In this document: positions 25,915-37,300 of the stretch, piece after piece
How the letters are laid out: each line of letters starts with the position of its first letter
Numbering within the stretch: the first letter of the stretch is position 1
Position numbers and translations under genes: made by a program
The notes under the pieces: generated by a model
Told to the model about the DNA's origin: nothing
Database searches by the model: none
Seen by the model: the letters and a program-made list of their open reading frames with translations, nothing else
Assembly (NCBI GenBank): GCA_027924645.1
Contig: BSBN01001484.1
Coordinates: 1,178,001 to 1,242,000 of the forward strand
Length of the DNA stretch: 64,000 bases
Direction: 5' to 3'
From: Cunninghamia lanceolata
Taxonomy: Eukaryota > Streptophyta > Pinopsida > Cupressales > Cupressaceae

Positions 25915-26415
25915 ATGGGTAGCTGCATGTCTTCTGCTAACAGTAGGGCTCATGAAAAGCCTCTAAATTTATTGACAGCAAAGCTGATACTGATGGATGG
26001 GAGCATCCAGGAGTTCTCTGAGTCTGTGAAATGCCATGAGATAGTAGGCAAGTACTCAGGCCATTTCATTTGTGGGTCTGGCGGTCTTTACACAGGTCAA
26101 CATATTTCAGAGGTGCTGCATAAGGACAGTGAGTTGCAGCTTGGAGAGCTCTATTTTCTTCTCCCCAACAGAAAGCTAGAGTTTGTGCTAACTGATTCTG
26201 ATATGGCTGCTATGCTTCTCAAGGCCAATGGTGCCACTGAGCAGAGGAGTAAATCTAAGGGTAAAGTTCAGCCTCTGTTTGATATTCATTTACAGGATGT
26301 GGAAGATCTGCCTTCCTCTGTTTGTTGCTTGTCAAAACCTGTGTCAACAGCAGCAATGTGTGGCAGGAAACAGAGAAGACAATCTAAGTTGGAGACTATT
26401 TTTGAGGCTTCATAG
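25915..26415 (+). CDS. PADRE/DUF4228 domain protein, N-myristoylation start
   Basis: A 166-residue single-exon protein. I chose the ATG at 25915 because it gives MGSCMSS, a fit to the N-myristoylation consensus (Gly2, Ser6) with Cys4 as a possible palmitoylation site. Membrane attachment is therefore likely. Residues about 17-105 form the PADRE/DUF4228 domain: LTAKLILMDGSIQEF, CHEIVGKYSGHFICGS, and the signature LGELYFLLP. The C-terminus is basic (GRKQRRQSKLETIFEAS), a usual feature of the family. Members are plant-specific, about 150-200 residues, and often induced by pathogens or abiotic stress; no enzymatic role is known to me. The bases just before the ATG (tcatttgcag) look like a splice acceptor, and gaggtgtaag at about 25846 could be a donor, so a short 5'-UTR intron is possible. 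The frame is intact, unlike everything else in the window. Confidence 0.9.
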   Translation: MGSCMSSANSRAHEKPLNLLTAKLILMDGSIQEFSESVKCHEIVGKYSGHFICGSGGLYTGQHISEVLHKDSELQLGELYFLLPNRKLEFVLTDSDMAAMLLKANGATEQRSKSKGKVQPLFDIHLQDVEDLPSSVCCLSKPVSTAAMCGRKQRRQSKLETIFEAS

Positions 26416-26788
26416 TACAAGATATATTGTAGATCTATCCTCACTCATTCAGATGTGATTCTTTTGAGAAAAAAGTACAGCTGAAATGGAAATGTAGCAT
26501 ATCTGTATGATAATATGGCTTTGTAGAATTTTGGAAATATAAGCTTGCTTTCACCTCTAATCTTGCTCATGGATAACTCTACCAAATTTGTACTATACAT
26601 TTATTGATTCCAGCTATTTCTTGGCTATGCAATTAATTTGATTTAATTTAATATTGTATTTGAAGTTTTAAAGAAGGTACCTAATGGAATTGTCAGATTA
26701 GATTTGCTTAGTGAAGAAGCAAACAAACTGTCTGGAGTCTTAGATTCTTACAAATATCTGTAGAATAGGTAGTATATTTCAGAATCTG
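26416..26788. other. 3' flank of the PADRE gene
   Basis: A probable 3' UTR followed by AT-rich DNA. No canonical poly(A) signal stands out clearly. Confidence 0.4.
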
Positions 26789-27625
26789 TTGGAATTAAAT
26801 ATTAGATTATATAGGTATATTTTATTATTGAATATAGAAAAAGCCAAAAAGAGTGTTGTAAGAATCAAAATCAAAATAAAGCACCCGCTGCAAGAAGAAG
26901 AAATTAGAACATAACTTTCTATGCAGCTGTAAATTTTCTGTCAATATAAGAAATAATTTATTCTCTACCTGTTATATCTGATTATATGCATATTTGGCAT
27001 TGCACATTATTCCCTTTGACAAAATACAACACTATCTTGTCGAAAGAACAAGAGAGCTCATTCTAGTTCACATTTTTTCCAAATTGGTATAATGTTAATG
27101 TTAATGATTAATTAACAAAGCTGATGGGCATATATTAGCTATGCAACTAATTAATTTAATTACGTCGATAAGGTGTCCTACAGTTGTAGGAAGGGGCTGA
27201 AAGCCCATAAACATATAATTACAAGAAATTAAATTTCTATATTAATTTTAATTTTTTTCTTAAAACAATATATTTTATTATAAAAGATAAAGTAAAAAGT
27301 GATGGATAAATTTTATATTTGATGGTTAAATTTTACACTTGATAACGTACTTCAGAAATATTTTTTTAAATATAAATATGCTAGTATTATATAAAATTTA
27401 GAATTTTAAAGAACGTAATTGAATCATCTACTTTAGTTTTGTTTAGTGAAAGGTGAAGTTTTTTCCAAACAAAAGTAAAATAAGCATTTTAAAATTGGTT
27501 GGATTTAAATATTAGATTATATACATTTTGATATTGAATATAGAAGGAAAAAAAGTGTGTTGTAGTGAAGAATAAAAATAGAGCAGCAACTCTAAGAAAA
27601 AGAAATTATAACCTAACTTAATATG
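26789..27625. repeat. Diverged direct repeat pair, 710 bp apart
   Basis: A segment starting ttggaattaaatattagatt at 26789 reappears in diverged form at 27499 (ttggatttaaatattagatt). Both continue through ttgaatatagaa, gtgttgta, aataaa-ata-agc and aagaaatta-aac-taact for about 130 bp. The start (tgttgga...) is typical of Copia LTR ends. The pair could be two LTRs of a small, old non-autonomous element, but no TSD was found. Confidence 0.5.
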
Positions 27626-28428
27626 TCGATATGTATTTTCATCAATATAATTGATTTTAGTATATGTAGTTATGTATTTTCTATAATATATGTAATATTT
27701 TCGTTGTGTATCTTTTGTATTGTAACAATTTTTTTAATAGCAAAATATATCAATATGTTTTAGAAAAATAAAGCACATAGATGGTGGTGCTGCGTGCAGG
27801 TTACCTTTAGCTTTTTCTCCATGTCATTCACAAACACGTTAGCGGTTGTATTTGACACAGTGGACTAGCTGATGTGAAACCATTCAACAAATTTTTGATT
27901 CCACCTTCCTCTAACACAAATGTTGATGCCATCCATCATGTTTATTGTAGTCTCTTCTTAATTGCTAGTTTTGGAGGAACGTCTAATGGTGGACATGCCA
28001 ATTTTGCAAGACACCGTCGCCAATTGCTACATGCACAAGAATTGAACATCCTATGCATTTAGTGAGGCGCGAAAGGAATTAAGTTAGTGTTGAGTTTGCA
28101 TTTATTTTCACCACCAGTGAGCCTTCATCCTCCTCTGCATTGCCATTCATTGTTACTTGCACTGCCATTACTTATTCTTTGAAAACCCAAAGTCTTGAAC
28201 ACTTCTACTATTATCATGGAACACAAGGAAGTTGTCTATGCATTTTTCCATCTTTGGCCATGTCACATAGACCATGAGAACACTAACTTGTAGTGACAGT
28301 TCTTTCCTCTTCCTACGAGCATGGGCTCGACTATGTTTGATGCAAGAGCATCTAGGTCCACGAGCAATCCTCATCACCCAAAAATATGTTTGTTTTTCTG
28401 TGTTTTCCTTTGTTTTTGCTTGCAGGAG
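27626..28428. other. Non-coding, nothing recognised
   Basis: No credible gene. Overlapping open frames at 28168-28489 on both strands share no motif with known families. Confidence 0.4.
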
Positions 28429-28430
28429 TA

Positions 28431-28900
28431 AGGGAGAGGGCCCAGTTGCCGCCCACGCCCCAATAACTGCTATGTTTTTAATCACTTGACCCCCCCAATT
28501 AAATTTTTAAAAAGAACCAATACATGTAAAATACCAACCAAATAAATTAACACAAATGTACCAATACATGTTCACAACATTTGTACATGTTCACAAATGC
28601 ACCAATACATTTGTAAATTAACCAATGAAATTAAGAGAAGTGTACATATGTGATGGCGAGCAGTTACCGGCACATCGGTGCGGATGTATGGGGCGACATG
28701 TTGAAATGACCATTTTTCAACCCATGTGCACATAATGCATCCTACAGGGAAATGTATAAGTGCCTAAAAGCCGAAAGAATAACTTTAAGCTCTTCGGTCG
28801 CATACAAAAAAACCCAAAAAAAATCATTGAAATTCGATATGTCTAGCTATGTGCTTGATGTGCGCGAAGTTAGGGTGGGCAGCTACTGGCCCCTCTCCCT
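28431..28900. mobile_element. 470-bp MITE with TA duplication
   Basis: The ends are an inverted repeat of about 28 bp. Left: AGGGAGAGGGCCCAGTTGCC then GCCCACG. Right, reversed: AGGGAGAGGGGCCAGTAGCT then GCCCACC. TA flanks both sides (28429-28430 and 28901-28902). No transposase frame is present. The TA target suggests a Tc1/mariner-type transposase in trans, though the terminus is not the familiar Stowaway sequence. A short internal direct repeat (caatacatgttcaca/acaaatg) occurs near 28555-28615. Confidence 0.65.
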
Positions 28901-29035
28901 TAGATGTTTGAAAATCTAATAGATCTATTTGGAACCATGCCCAAGTAAAGAGTACATCTTGTTAAGGAGCCAAGTGGGTACTTACAGTTTAAATTTGGTG
29001 AAGATCTAATGAATTTTGGCTAAGTTATGCTCATT

Positions 29036-29320
29036 GCTCCAACCAGACATTCATAACCAAACATCTTATTTGGATCCTGTTGCCTTGTTGCATCCAGATC
29101 TTGTTGTCTTATCATGTCCAGATCCGGTTGCATCACTTTATATTCCAACTGGATAGTCAGTTACACTTTGACATCCAGTTGTATTTTGGCATCCTATTGC
29201 ATCACTTTATGTCCAACCAGACATCTTCCTCTGGATGTCCTATTGAAATACTTTGTTCCTAAACAAATATTTTCTATCAAGATATCTTGTTGCATTTCCA
29301 TATCCAGATCCAGTTACATG
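29036..29320. repeat. Left part of a degenerate CCAGAT/GTTGCAT repeat block
   Basis: Short motifs such as ccagatcttgttg, ccagttgcat, caaccagacat and ctggatgtcc recur with variable spacing. The same block continues at 46118-46561 and again at 55400-55450. It was one continuous locus before the elements at 29321-46117 and 46562-55399 inserted. Confidence 0.6.
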
Positions 29321-29741
29321 TGATGGTGACTGATTGTCATTGATGTCAAAAAGGTGTTGTGTAGTTTGCCATTGATGTTTTGTTTGTGATACAAGGTTGA
29401 TTGACAAAATGTGTTTCATGTAGCTATGGTTCTGTTGTGTGGTTACACAACACGCCCCATTTTGACTTGACAAAACAGGGACCCAACTTTTTCTTATTGC
29501 TTTGGCTTGTTGTTTTCTGCTTTGGGCGGTTTGGTAAAATCAGTCATGCATGATACCCAAGAGGGTGGATGTGTCACCATGATGAGGTTAGTTGCCAAAG
29601 TCAGTATTTCACATTATTAACCTCATGGTTGGAAAGTGTGTAAAATTCTAAGCAGGTTTGCCTTTTGGATCACCCCAAAATTCTCTAAGGGAAGAAAGTT
29701 ATGTTAAGTCAAAGTTTGGTCAAACCTGATATTCTAAGGGA

Positions 29742-30312
29742 GGGGTCACATTTCAAACATCAGTCATATTATATAAGATCACCTCGATATAAGTTTATCA
29801 CCCGATAATCACTTGGTCTGCGATGTGCGGACGTCAACTTTACGTGATAGTTGATATCTACCCGTCAAACAACTTCATATATCTTACGAGGGGTCATATT
29901 TTTAACATTAGCCATCTTACGAATATCACCCTCTTTGCAAATATCACCCTATGCCAATATGACGGTGACATCATCTAAATCCAACGAACGAAGGAAATCA
30001 CCATGATGATGGCGTCATCATTCCATTCTACCTCGCGGAGGTATACATCCGATGACCATCATATTCCTTAAACATGATGGTGACGTCATTAAAACACAAC
30101 AATTAAATAGGGTTGCCAACACACTAATGTCACCTCGATCTTTTCCCAAGGGGGTCATTTTAGTTGTGGGGTCATATTTTGGACATCCCCTGATCTTAAG
30201 TTCATTACGCGATATACACGTGGTCAACGTTGACCACATCACCTGATTCCTTTGCATTTAGTTTTGCCGCTCAAAGGCGGGGGGTCATTTTATCCCAAGG
30301 GGGTCATATTTT
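29742..30312 (+). promoter_or_regulatory. Six GGGGTCA(T/C)-containing modules upstream of the outer-element ORF
   Basis: GGGGTCA followed by T/C and a T-rich run occurs at about 29742, 29890, 30151, 30168, 30281 and 30300, several times as ggggtcatatttt. They are interspersed with bZIP-like cores (tgacgtca at about 30085, gcgtcatcat at about 30013). The clustering in the presumed U3/leader region suggests an enhancer-like array. Function is inferred from clustering only. Confidence 0.45.
30220..30237. promoter_or_regulatory. 18-bp perfect palindrome with two opposed W-box cores
   Basis: GTGGTCAACGTTGACCAC is fully self-complementary and holds TTGACC on each strand around a central AACGTT. 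WRKY factors bind TTGAC[C/T]. It lies within the cluster of GGGGTCAT modules. Confidence 0.5.
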
Positions 30313-30688
30313 GAATATCACCCGATCTTTCGAAGATCGCCCCCTCTCTTGTTTCCTGATATTAAATGCACTTAAATGCGGTAGATAGATTCTCGCCAAT
30401 TGCGAATACAAGTCAAACACTTGGCATCATCCATGAATTCTCTGCAGAAGATCAATGGATTTAATCAACTCAATGCACTTTTACCGTAATTTTGTCCTAC
30501 GGATACATTTAAAGGTAATTTTCATTTACCTTGCAAAAAAATGAGAAGTTACAGAGCAGAGAAGTCAAACCCTCATACAGCTACCTGTTAACGGACTAGG
30601 TCTTTCAGCGTAACAGAACAGGTGATCTTCAGCATTTGCATCCCTTTTCCATAATCACCCATCTAACCTAGGAGGAAAGCGCTATCAA

Positions 30689-30893
30689 GTAAGTAATTGA
30701 AAACCCTCCTATTGTCATTTTCTGCGTGTTCAGGTAGGGTGTATGTTTCTTTCTTATGGTCTGAATCTATGAATATGCATATTATGATGAAGTAAAGAAT
30801 AATAGATAGAGAGTAAATGATGCTGTAAAAGTACATAATGTTGTATGAATGCATATGGACATTGTAAGGTAAGACAAATCATGTTTATTGCAG
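30689..30893 (+). other. Possible 5'-leader intron of the outer-element gene
   Basis: The leader sequence ctatcaa is followed by gtaagtaatt (good plant donor) and 205 bp later by tgtttattgcag (good acceptor). The acceptor lies 6 bases before the ATG at 30900 (tccATGG context). Splicing is not proven. Confidence 0.4.
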
Positions 30894-30899
30894 GAATCC

Positions 30900-32912
30900 A
30901 TGGTGGATCTTAGGAGGAATAGGTTCGATTTGGAGTTTCTCAAGCCTATGTTTGTTCAGCCCGAGGGGGTACAGTTTAAGTATGGTGTCATTGGTGATAC
31001 TCACCAGGGAGATACGGACCTGGCAGCATGGTTAACAAGAATAGATCATGACAAGGATAATACCCTTCTGGATGCGATATATGTTTTAGGAATGTGGCAT
31101 GTAGTCGGCTTTCCATACGCCATGGACACCCCAGAACTGGTAGTGGAATGTGCTAGGAATTATAACCCTGAGACCAGGCGGGTGGAGAAACATGGAAGAA
31201 TCTATGCTGACTTTTCAATCAAGGGTATCACCTCTACTTTTAATCTGCCAGTTGGAAAGAAGGTGGTCAATATGGACCTACGTAAGCTGGAATAGAGTAC
31301 AATAACAATAAGAAGAATGCAAGGAAGATAATGTATCAGTGGAGGTCAAAAAGCAGCACCTACACTGCCTCAGCTAAATTGCACGTACATTTATACAAAT
31401 TTGATTTTGATGAGGAGTACCAGTATATGATTGCCCTGCTAAGAAGGATGACAGGTAGGCCTCATGCCAGAAATTTTCAGAATTGGATGTTTGGAATCAT
31501 CCAGATGGTCCTATATGCAGATAACAGGTTATTATGGGCCAAGATCATCAATGATGCACTAGATGAAGGGATAAGGAACCTGGGAGGCCAAGCATGCATG
31601 TTTCATATGACCTCATATGTGGTGTACTTATGTGCTTACAAGAGAACCTTTGATGCATTGAATACAGTGGGTAAGGCTGGTGGTGATGTAGATGATGCCC
31701 ACATATGGGATCGCTACCCTTAGCTACAGAGAAAAAATTACCTCCTGGATTACAAACTAGTAAATGATGCATTCTCTATGCATCTGGTCAGAACCATGGA
31801 GGAAGACAAGACCAAAAGACTGAGCATGGAGGCTCAGAAAGTTGTATACAGACATGGCACCTAGTTCATCCAGTTTGCCACCTTTTCATATATAAGGGTA
31901 GAAGGATTTGAAGGACACCCCCTTATGCTACCAAGATACCCTACTGATGGGGTCGTCCTGATGGAGTTTCTCAGACAAGTGTCTACCATAGTTGAAGCAT
32001 ACAAGGAACAAAAGAAGATACCTCCGGTATTATTTCCAGTGTCTATGGGCTGGTATATGTGCTCAGACTCAGAGAGCATAAAGCATGTCATGGGAGGACT
32101 AAAACTGATGTATCTGCAACCATTCCCCTTGGCCAGATCTTATGACCCCTATGGCAGGATGCATAAAATAATAGGAAAACCTATACATCAAAGGCATTTG
32201 GAAGATTTCTGGACCGACTCTGAGGATGAAGCAGAGGTGAGGAGAAGAAAGTACCAAAGACTCACCCTGAACCAAATAAAGACATTTGATTGCATCTCGG
32301 TGCTAGCACAGCTGAGAAAAGATGATGGAAAAATTATGTCTAATGAATATGAAGACAAGAAGGTGTACAATGACTCCATATCAACACCTGACCTTACACA
32401 GTCGTAGGATATATCCTTGAATCAGTTTACAGGGGGGGTGATACAATTAACCCAAGCTTGGGTGGATGAAGAGATAAATAGATTGAAGAAAAGGGGTGTG
32501 GCCCTTACAGTGGATGCCAAAAAGAAAAGGCAAGAAATACCAGATGAGGAGTATGATGACTTCCTCAATGAGAAAAGAAAATCCAATGGAGAGAGGTTGC
32601 ATGTATAGAAACAGAGGAAAGGTCCCCATAGAGGTAAGAAAACTGAAGATGAACCTAAGGGGGTGATAATTGAAAGAATTGCCACACCAGTTGCAGGTGC
32701 ATCAACATCAGGTCAAGCAGCATCCGCATCATCTGCACTGCCTCTGATTGATAAACCAAAGACTAAGAGGATCTTGAGGCTAGCTGTTGAAATTACGGAA
32801 GTGCAGGAGGGCCAAACCTCACAACATGAAATGGAGGAGAGCATCCCATTTGAAGAAGAGCAGGGAAATAAGGAACCTGCAGGTCATGACCTGACGATGG
32901 TCAGCAAGAAGA
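30900..32912 (+). pseudogene. Pol-less element ORF, N-terminal part (before the nested insertion)
   Basis: This begins MVDLRRNRFDLEFLKPM. After a frameshift near 31293 it stays in one frame to the nested element at 32913, broken by TAG at 31721, 31862, 32405 and 32606. The first roughly 500 residues look globular, with many aromatic residues (RIYADFSIKGITSTFNLP; NFQNWMFGIIQMVLYADN; FPVSMGWYMCSDSESIKHVM). From about 32200 the protein becomes charged and low-complexity (DSEDEAEVRRRKYQ), then Ala/Ser-rich. No capsid zinc knuckle, protease D-S/T-G, integrase or RT motif is visible. It loosely resembles plant transposon-associated globular domains (plant mobile domain or putative plant transposon protein), but I cannot confirm a family. 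Confidence 0.6.
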
Positions 32913-34317
32913 TGTAATGTCCCCTTTTTAGCTGATGTTGTTTGCGGATGGTTTAGCCTATTCCTGACCCTCGTAGGCTAATGTACATGGTTAGGGGGTC
33001 TTCTTGAGGTAGTCACCTGGTTGATGGTTGGTTTCTTGGATTCAGTTGGATGGGAAAAATAAGGGAGATAATAATTAAATTAATTATTTGTAAGGTTATT
33101 AAATAAATAAATATTATAAAGTGACCTTATATTTAATTAATTTAATAAAGTGACTTAAATAAATATTATTACATAAAGTCACTAAAATAAAATAATATTA
33201 TTTTTTTAGAAGCTTCTTGAAGTGGGATTGAAAAAGTATAAAGGGGCAAGGCAAGCTTCCACGCATCCGATTATTATCATTTGCATTTGATGAGTTTTGT
33301 GGAGCCAAGGGTTTCTGCGTATTTGGTCTTTGGGAACGAAAACTCCCATAGATTAGCATAACTGAGGTGGTGAAATATCCTCTGAATGGTTGCAAATTGG
33401 AAGGGATACTTCAGTCCTTTCATTTGTGCTTAAATCTGCAGTATTAACCAAGGGTTTGGAGGTATTAATTTGCATATCAGAAGTTTTTTCTATTGGCTGC
33501 TATAGTGCTGTGAATAGTGCCGCTACAGTGACATGAATAGTATGCTACCATGATCACTACAGTATGCTACAGTGTTGCGCTATAGTGATTTGCTACAATG
33601 ACGCTACAGTGCGCGCTACAGTGATTTGCTACAGTGCGCGCTACAGTACATGAACAGTAACACTATAGTCTTGACGTGAATAGGGCAACTAGGAGAAGGT
33701 TTCACATTGGGTTTGGAAGGAACTCCTTTCCTTGGATATTGGTTTATTCTCCTTCAACATCATTAGGCGTCACTATTATCAGGTTCTTCTTGCAACTATT
33801 AGTAGTTTGCATTGTCATCTTAAGCATTTAATTTTGCTACTATAAGTGATAACTCAGAATCAGATTTGGCATTGCTGTAGTCATCATTGTAAGCCAATTG
33901 GTTTTGGCAAATTCATAGCAATATTGTACTTGGGAATGAATTCAATGAAGGAGATATATGTTACATACCATTTGTCTGACGAAATGTCCATCTAATAGCA
34001 TACATGATCAGCATAGTAGTTGCATGCCAATTGTTTGTAAAAATGCTATTTGGCTGTAGGTGCACATTCTTCATATAGAGTTCAAGTATTTGTTTAAGAA
34101 AGGCTAAAAAGAATTGCATTTTCACCTTAAACCATTGCCTAGACATTGTAGCTTTAATTTGCAAGCAATTTAACTTCAATTGAAACCATTCCAAGCAAGC
34201 AAGCAAACTGAAAAAATACAGAGACAACAAATTAAGAGGTGGTGTGCAAAGTGTTTGACGATATTCCTTGAGCCTCTAATCAGCAAATTGAGGTCTGAAT
34301 TGTCAAGGGATATTACA
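32913..34317 (+). repeat. 5' LTR of the nested element
   Basis: 1405 bp, TGTAAT...ATTACA (6-bp inverted ends). It contains the CTACAGTG array at 33498-33668. The homologous 3' copy lies 5000 bp downstream. Confidence 0.85.
33498..33668. repeat. GCTACAGTG short-repeat array within the LTR
   Basis: Variants of gctacagtg/gctatagtg occur about ten times, separated by atttgctac, tgcgc and catgaatagt. The 3' LTR carries the same array at 38501-38657 with small differences in spacing. The units are not a simple microsatellite and could hold binding sites or RNA stem-loops. Confidence 0.7.
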
Positions 34318-34318
34318 G

Positions 34319-34330
34319 TGGTATCAGAGC
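34319..34330 (+). promoter_or_regulatory. Primer-binding site (initiator Met tRNA type)
   Basis: TGGTATCAGAGC lies one base after the 5' LTR end and is complementary to the 3' end of plant initiator methionyl-tRNA, the usual minus-strand primer for Copia and many Gypsy elements. Confidence 0.85.
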
Positions 34331-34383
34331 TTTTGTCCTGCCATCCTGTTGGGTAGATTGGACATTGAATCAGCTAGTTAATC

Positions 34384-37300
34384 ATGGTTACTTCAAGTAC
34401 TCAGAAGCAGTGGGATAGGAATATGGAGAAGCTTAAACAAAGTTTGAATAAGTTGGATGAAAACCAGAAGAGGATGAATGAATTGTTTTCACACCCTGCA
34501 AACATAGACAAAGCAGCTCGGTTTATGGCATCCATTTTTAAGGGGTCTACATCACAAAACAAAAAGGAGGAACAAAAGGTCTCTACAGGTGAAGTATCTA
34601 GAAACCTCTACAATGAATTTTCAGCAGTTAGTGACCAGCATTCAGCTGATCCTATGGAGAACAAAATGGACAAAGGTGATGAGCAGGAGATGCCTTCTTT
34701 TGGGTTACAAGTTCCATCTTCTCTTCAGGAGGATAGTAATGGTATGGATTCTTTTAATGATTCCTTTGGGGCTGATGTTAAATGCACTCATGAAAATCCA
34801 GAGGGAAAACTAACAGGTGAAGTATGGACCAGTAGTATTGAGATCGTGTCTATTTCAGTTGATCTTCACCCAGTTGATGTTACAGAAGGTAGAGAGGACG
34901 AAACAGTGGATCCTACAGGACAAGGTTGCACGAGTCTCCTAGTTGGTGACATGGAGGTTATGATTGGGGTCTTTTTTGATAGTCCTAAGAGTGATCTTAC
35001 CTCTCTGCATAAGGTTAGCAATTCATCATCCATTGAGTCTATTTTTTGGAGGGATGATGAGGAGTTAGGGTTGGGAACTACTACTGCTCTAGTTCCAAAC
35101 CAGCATGAGGACACTTTAGAAGAATATTTTGATGAGAGGCAAGCTCTCCATTAGCAGCCCACAACTTCAACTAATGAATTTTCCTTGGTCCCTAAGTCTG
35201 ATTTGGAGAACCAACTAAAGGTTGGTGAAGATAAGATTGTTACAGCGCTATCCCATTTTGATCATTCCCACAAGATGGTGGAAATTCATCTATGGAAGGT
35301 CCAGCTTGAGGGGAGACACAGAAGTGTTGAAGAGGCTTCATCAATTTCTGATTTGCAAGTGTTTAAGACAGCCATGGAGATTATGAAAAATAACTATTTA
35401 ACTCTTCTTTCCGATAGAGATCACCTACTTGAATTGGGTGTCATATATTCAGATGCATTGAAGAGGAAAGAGGAAGAGGTTGATCAACTCACCACAGAGC
35501 TAGTGAAGACTAGAAAATCTTTGGAAGACTCTCAAATGGCTCTCCTTATGGCGGAAAATCAGATTGAGGAGTTGAATGTGGAGTTGAGTTTGGCTCATGC
35601 TTCACCAAAGAAATTAGAAAATTAGTCTTCTATTGCAGCCTCTTTGGATGGGCAAGAATCTTGTGTTGTGCATATGATTAAGGGACAAGGAAATGAGGGA
35701 AAAGAAGAGCAAGTGATGGGTGAAGACAAACCAGTTACATTAGAGCAGCTACATGAAGATATGGTTTCTTGTGATGCTTCATTAGGTGAGTCTAGCATTG
35801 CTTCATCCTATCGTGGTAAAGAATTAGATGGTGCTTCCATGAATGTTATTCATACATATGAAAGTCCATTGAAGGTCCAAGATATTAAGGTGGATGTGAA
35901 AGTTGATCCTTTGCTTAGTGAAGCAACCACTAGTGTTTTGGATACACATGATGAAGAAGACATTTTACAATGGCATGATGTCATCACTGATTTGTTTGAG
36001 GATAGCAACATTATGTCCCATCATTCTTGTGAGATAGAAGCTTGTGATCATGAGAAAGCCAATGATATGATATCACCCATTGATGGCAGCCCTACACCAT
36101 TTGGTAGACATGAAGATATCAAGGATAAGAGGACTGATTTTGTATATTTTGGCATCAAAGAGGTAAAGAACAAAAAAATTAATGAAGAATGGTTACAAAA
36201 AGCCAAAGAGGCTAGATTAGTGGCTGCCAATGCAAGACAGCATCTTCAAAAAGTGAAAGAAAAGATCAATCTCATCAACATAGCAAGACAAGAAAGGATA
36301 GATAACATTAGAAGACTCTTTATTCAAATGAAGGATGAATCTGAAAATGCACTTTATTCTAATGATGATGATGAGGTTGATAAGTTTGGTTAATTGAAGG
36401 ACTTGGTAAAGATTCCCAACATGAGGAAACAAGAACAGATTGAGGTTTCTTCATGTGAGGCGGAAGTCGTTCATAGCTTGGAGACTCAGTTGACAGTGAA
36501 GGAGGATGAGATTATTGTAGCATTATCTCATCATGACAGGATCCACAAACTGATTGAGGATCATCTTTGGGTAGTTCAGTTAGAGAGAAGACAAAAGGGG
36601 ATTGGAGTAGAGTCTTCTCATGATGACTTGCAGGGATAGCAGTCAGTTATCCATCGTGCTATTATGTATCCGACAAGGTTTGCTACTTCTATGTCACAGA
36701 GATTTCACATGGATACATGGTTATAGAATGATTATGGGGGCAGTAGGTATGATGGCTTGGTTAGTCAGCACGTCCATAGGAATTGGGCAGAGGATAGAGG
36801 TTGTGCTTTCATGCTTGCTAGGCAGTTGTATGGTGCACTCGTGAGGGAAGAGGCACAGATATCCACTTCCGTTGATGCTGAGAGGGATCAACCCTCCACA
36901 GTTGCATTGATTAGTGCAACTGGCTTTATGAGTTGGTGTCAGGAGCACTCTTCTTCTAGCTTTGGCAGTTGGAGTATTATGGGGACACCAACATTTGCAG
37001 ATGAGTTAGGAGATACTCATCTTTTCTGGCAATTGTTTGGGTCCATAATCCACAGGTCTCAGTATTAGGGAGTAGCGTCTTGGCATATTAGTGATCCAGT
37101 TGCAGACAGTATGGTGCAGCAGGTGCCACCAGTTGTCATTGGTAGTGGATTGCTAATTCTATTTTGGGATCCTAGTGGTGACGTGTTTGATTCGTCACTC
37201 TATTTTGGTCCTGATGAGGTGTTCCACCACTCTTGGTGCGATGTCAGTGGTTTATGTAGAATGGTACAGTGGAAGTCAATAGGTGTGCTTTGTGACAGAC

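Noticed and set aside
26789..27625. Complete small LTR element (TRIM) downstream of the PADRE gene
   Set aside because: Only about 130 bp of diverged direct repeat is visible, with no TSD, PBS or clear ends, so only the repeat pair is reported.
28168..28489. Overlapping open frames on both strands (105 and 71 codons)
   Set aside because: Mutually overlapping, no motif, partly inside the MITE end.
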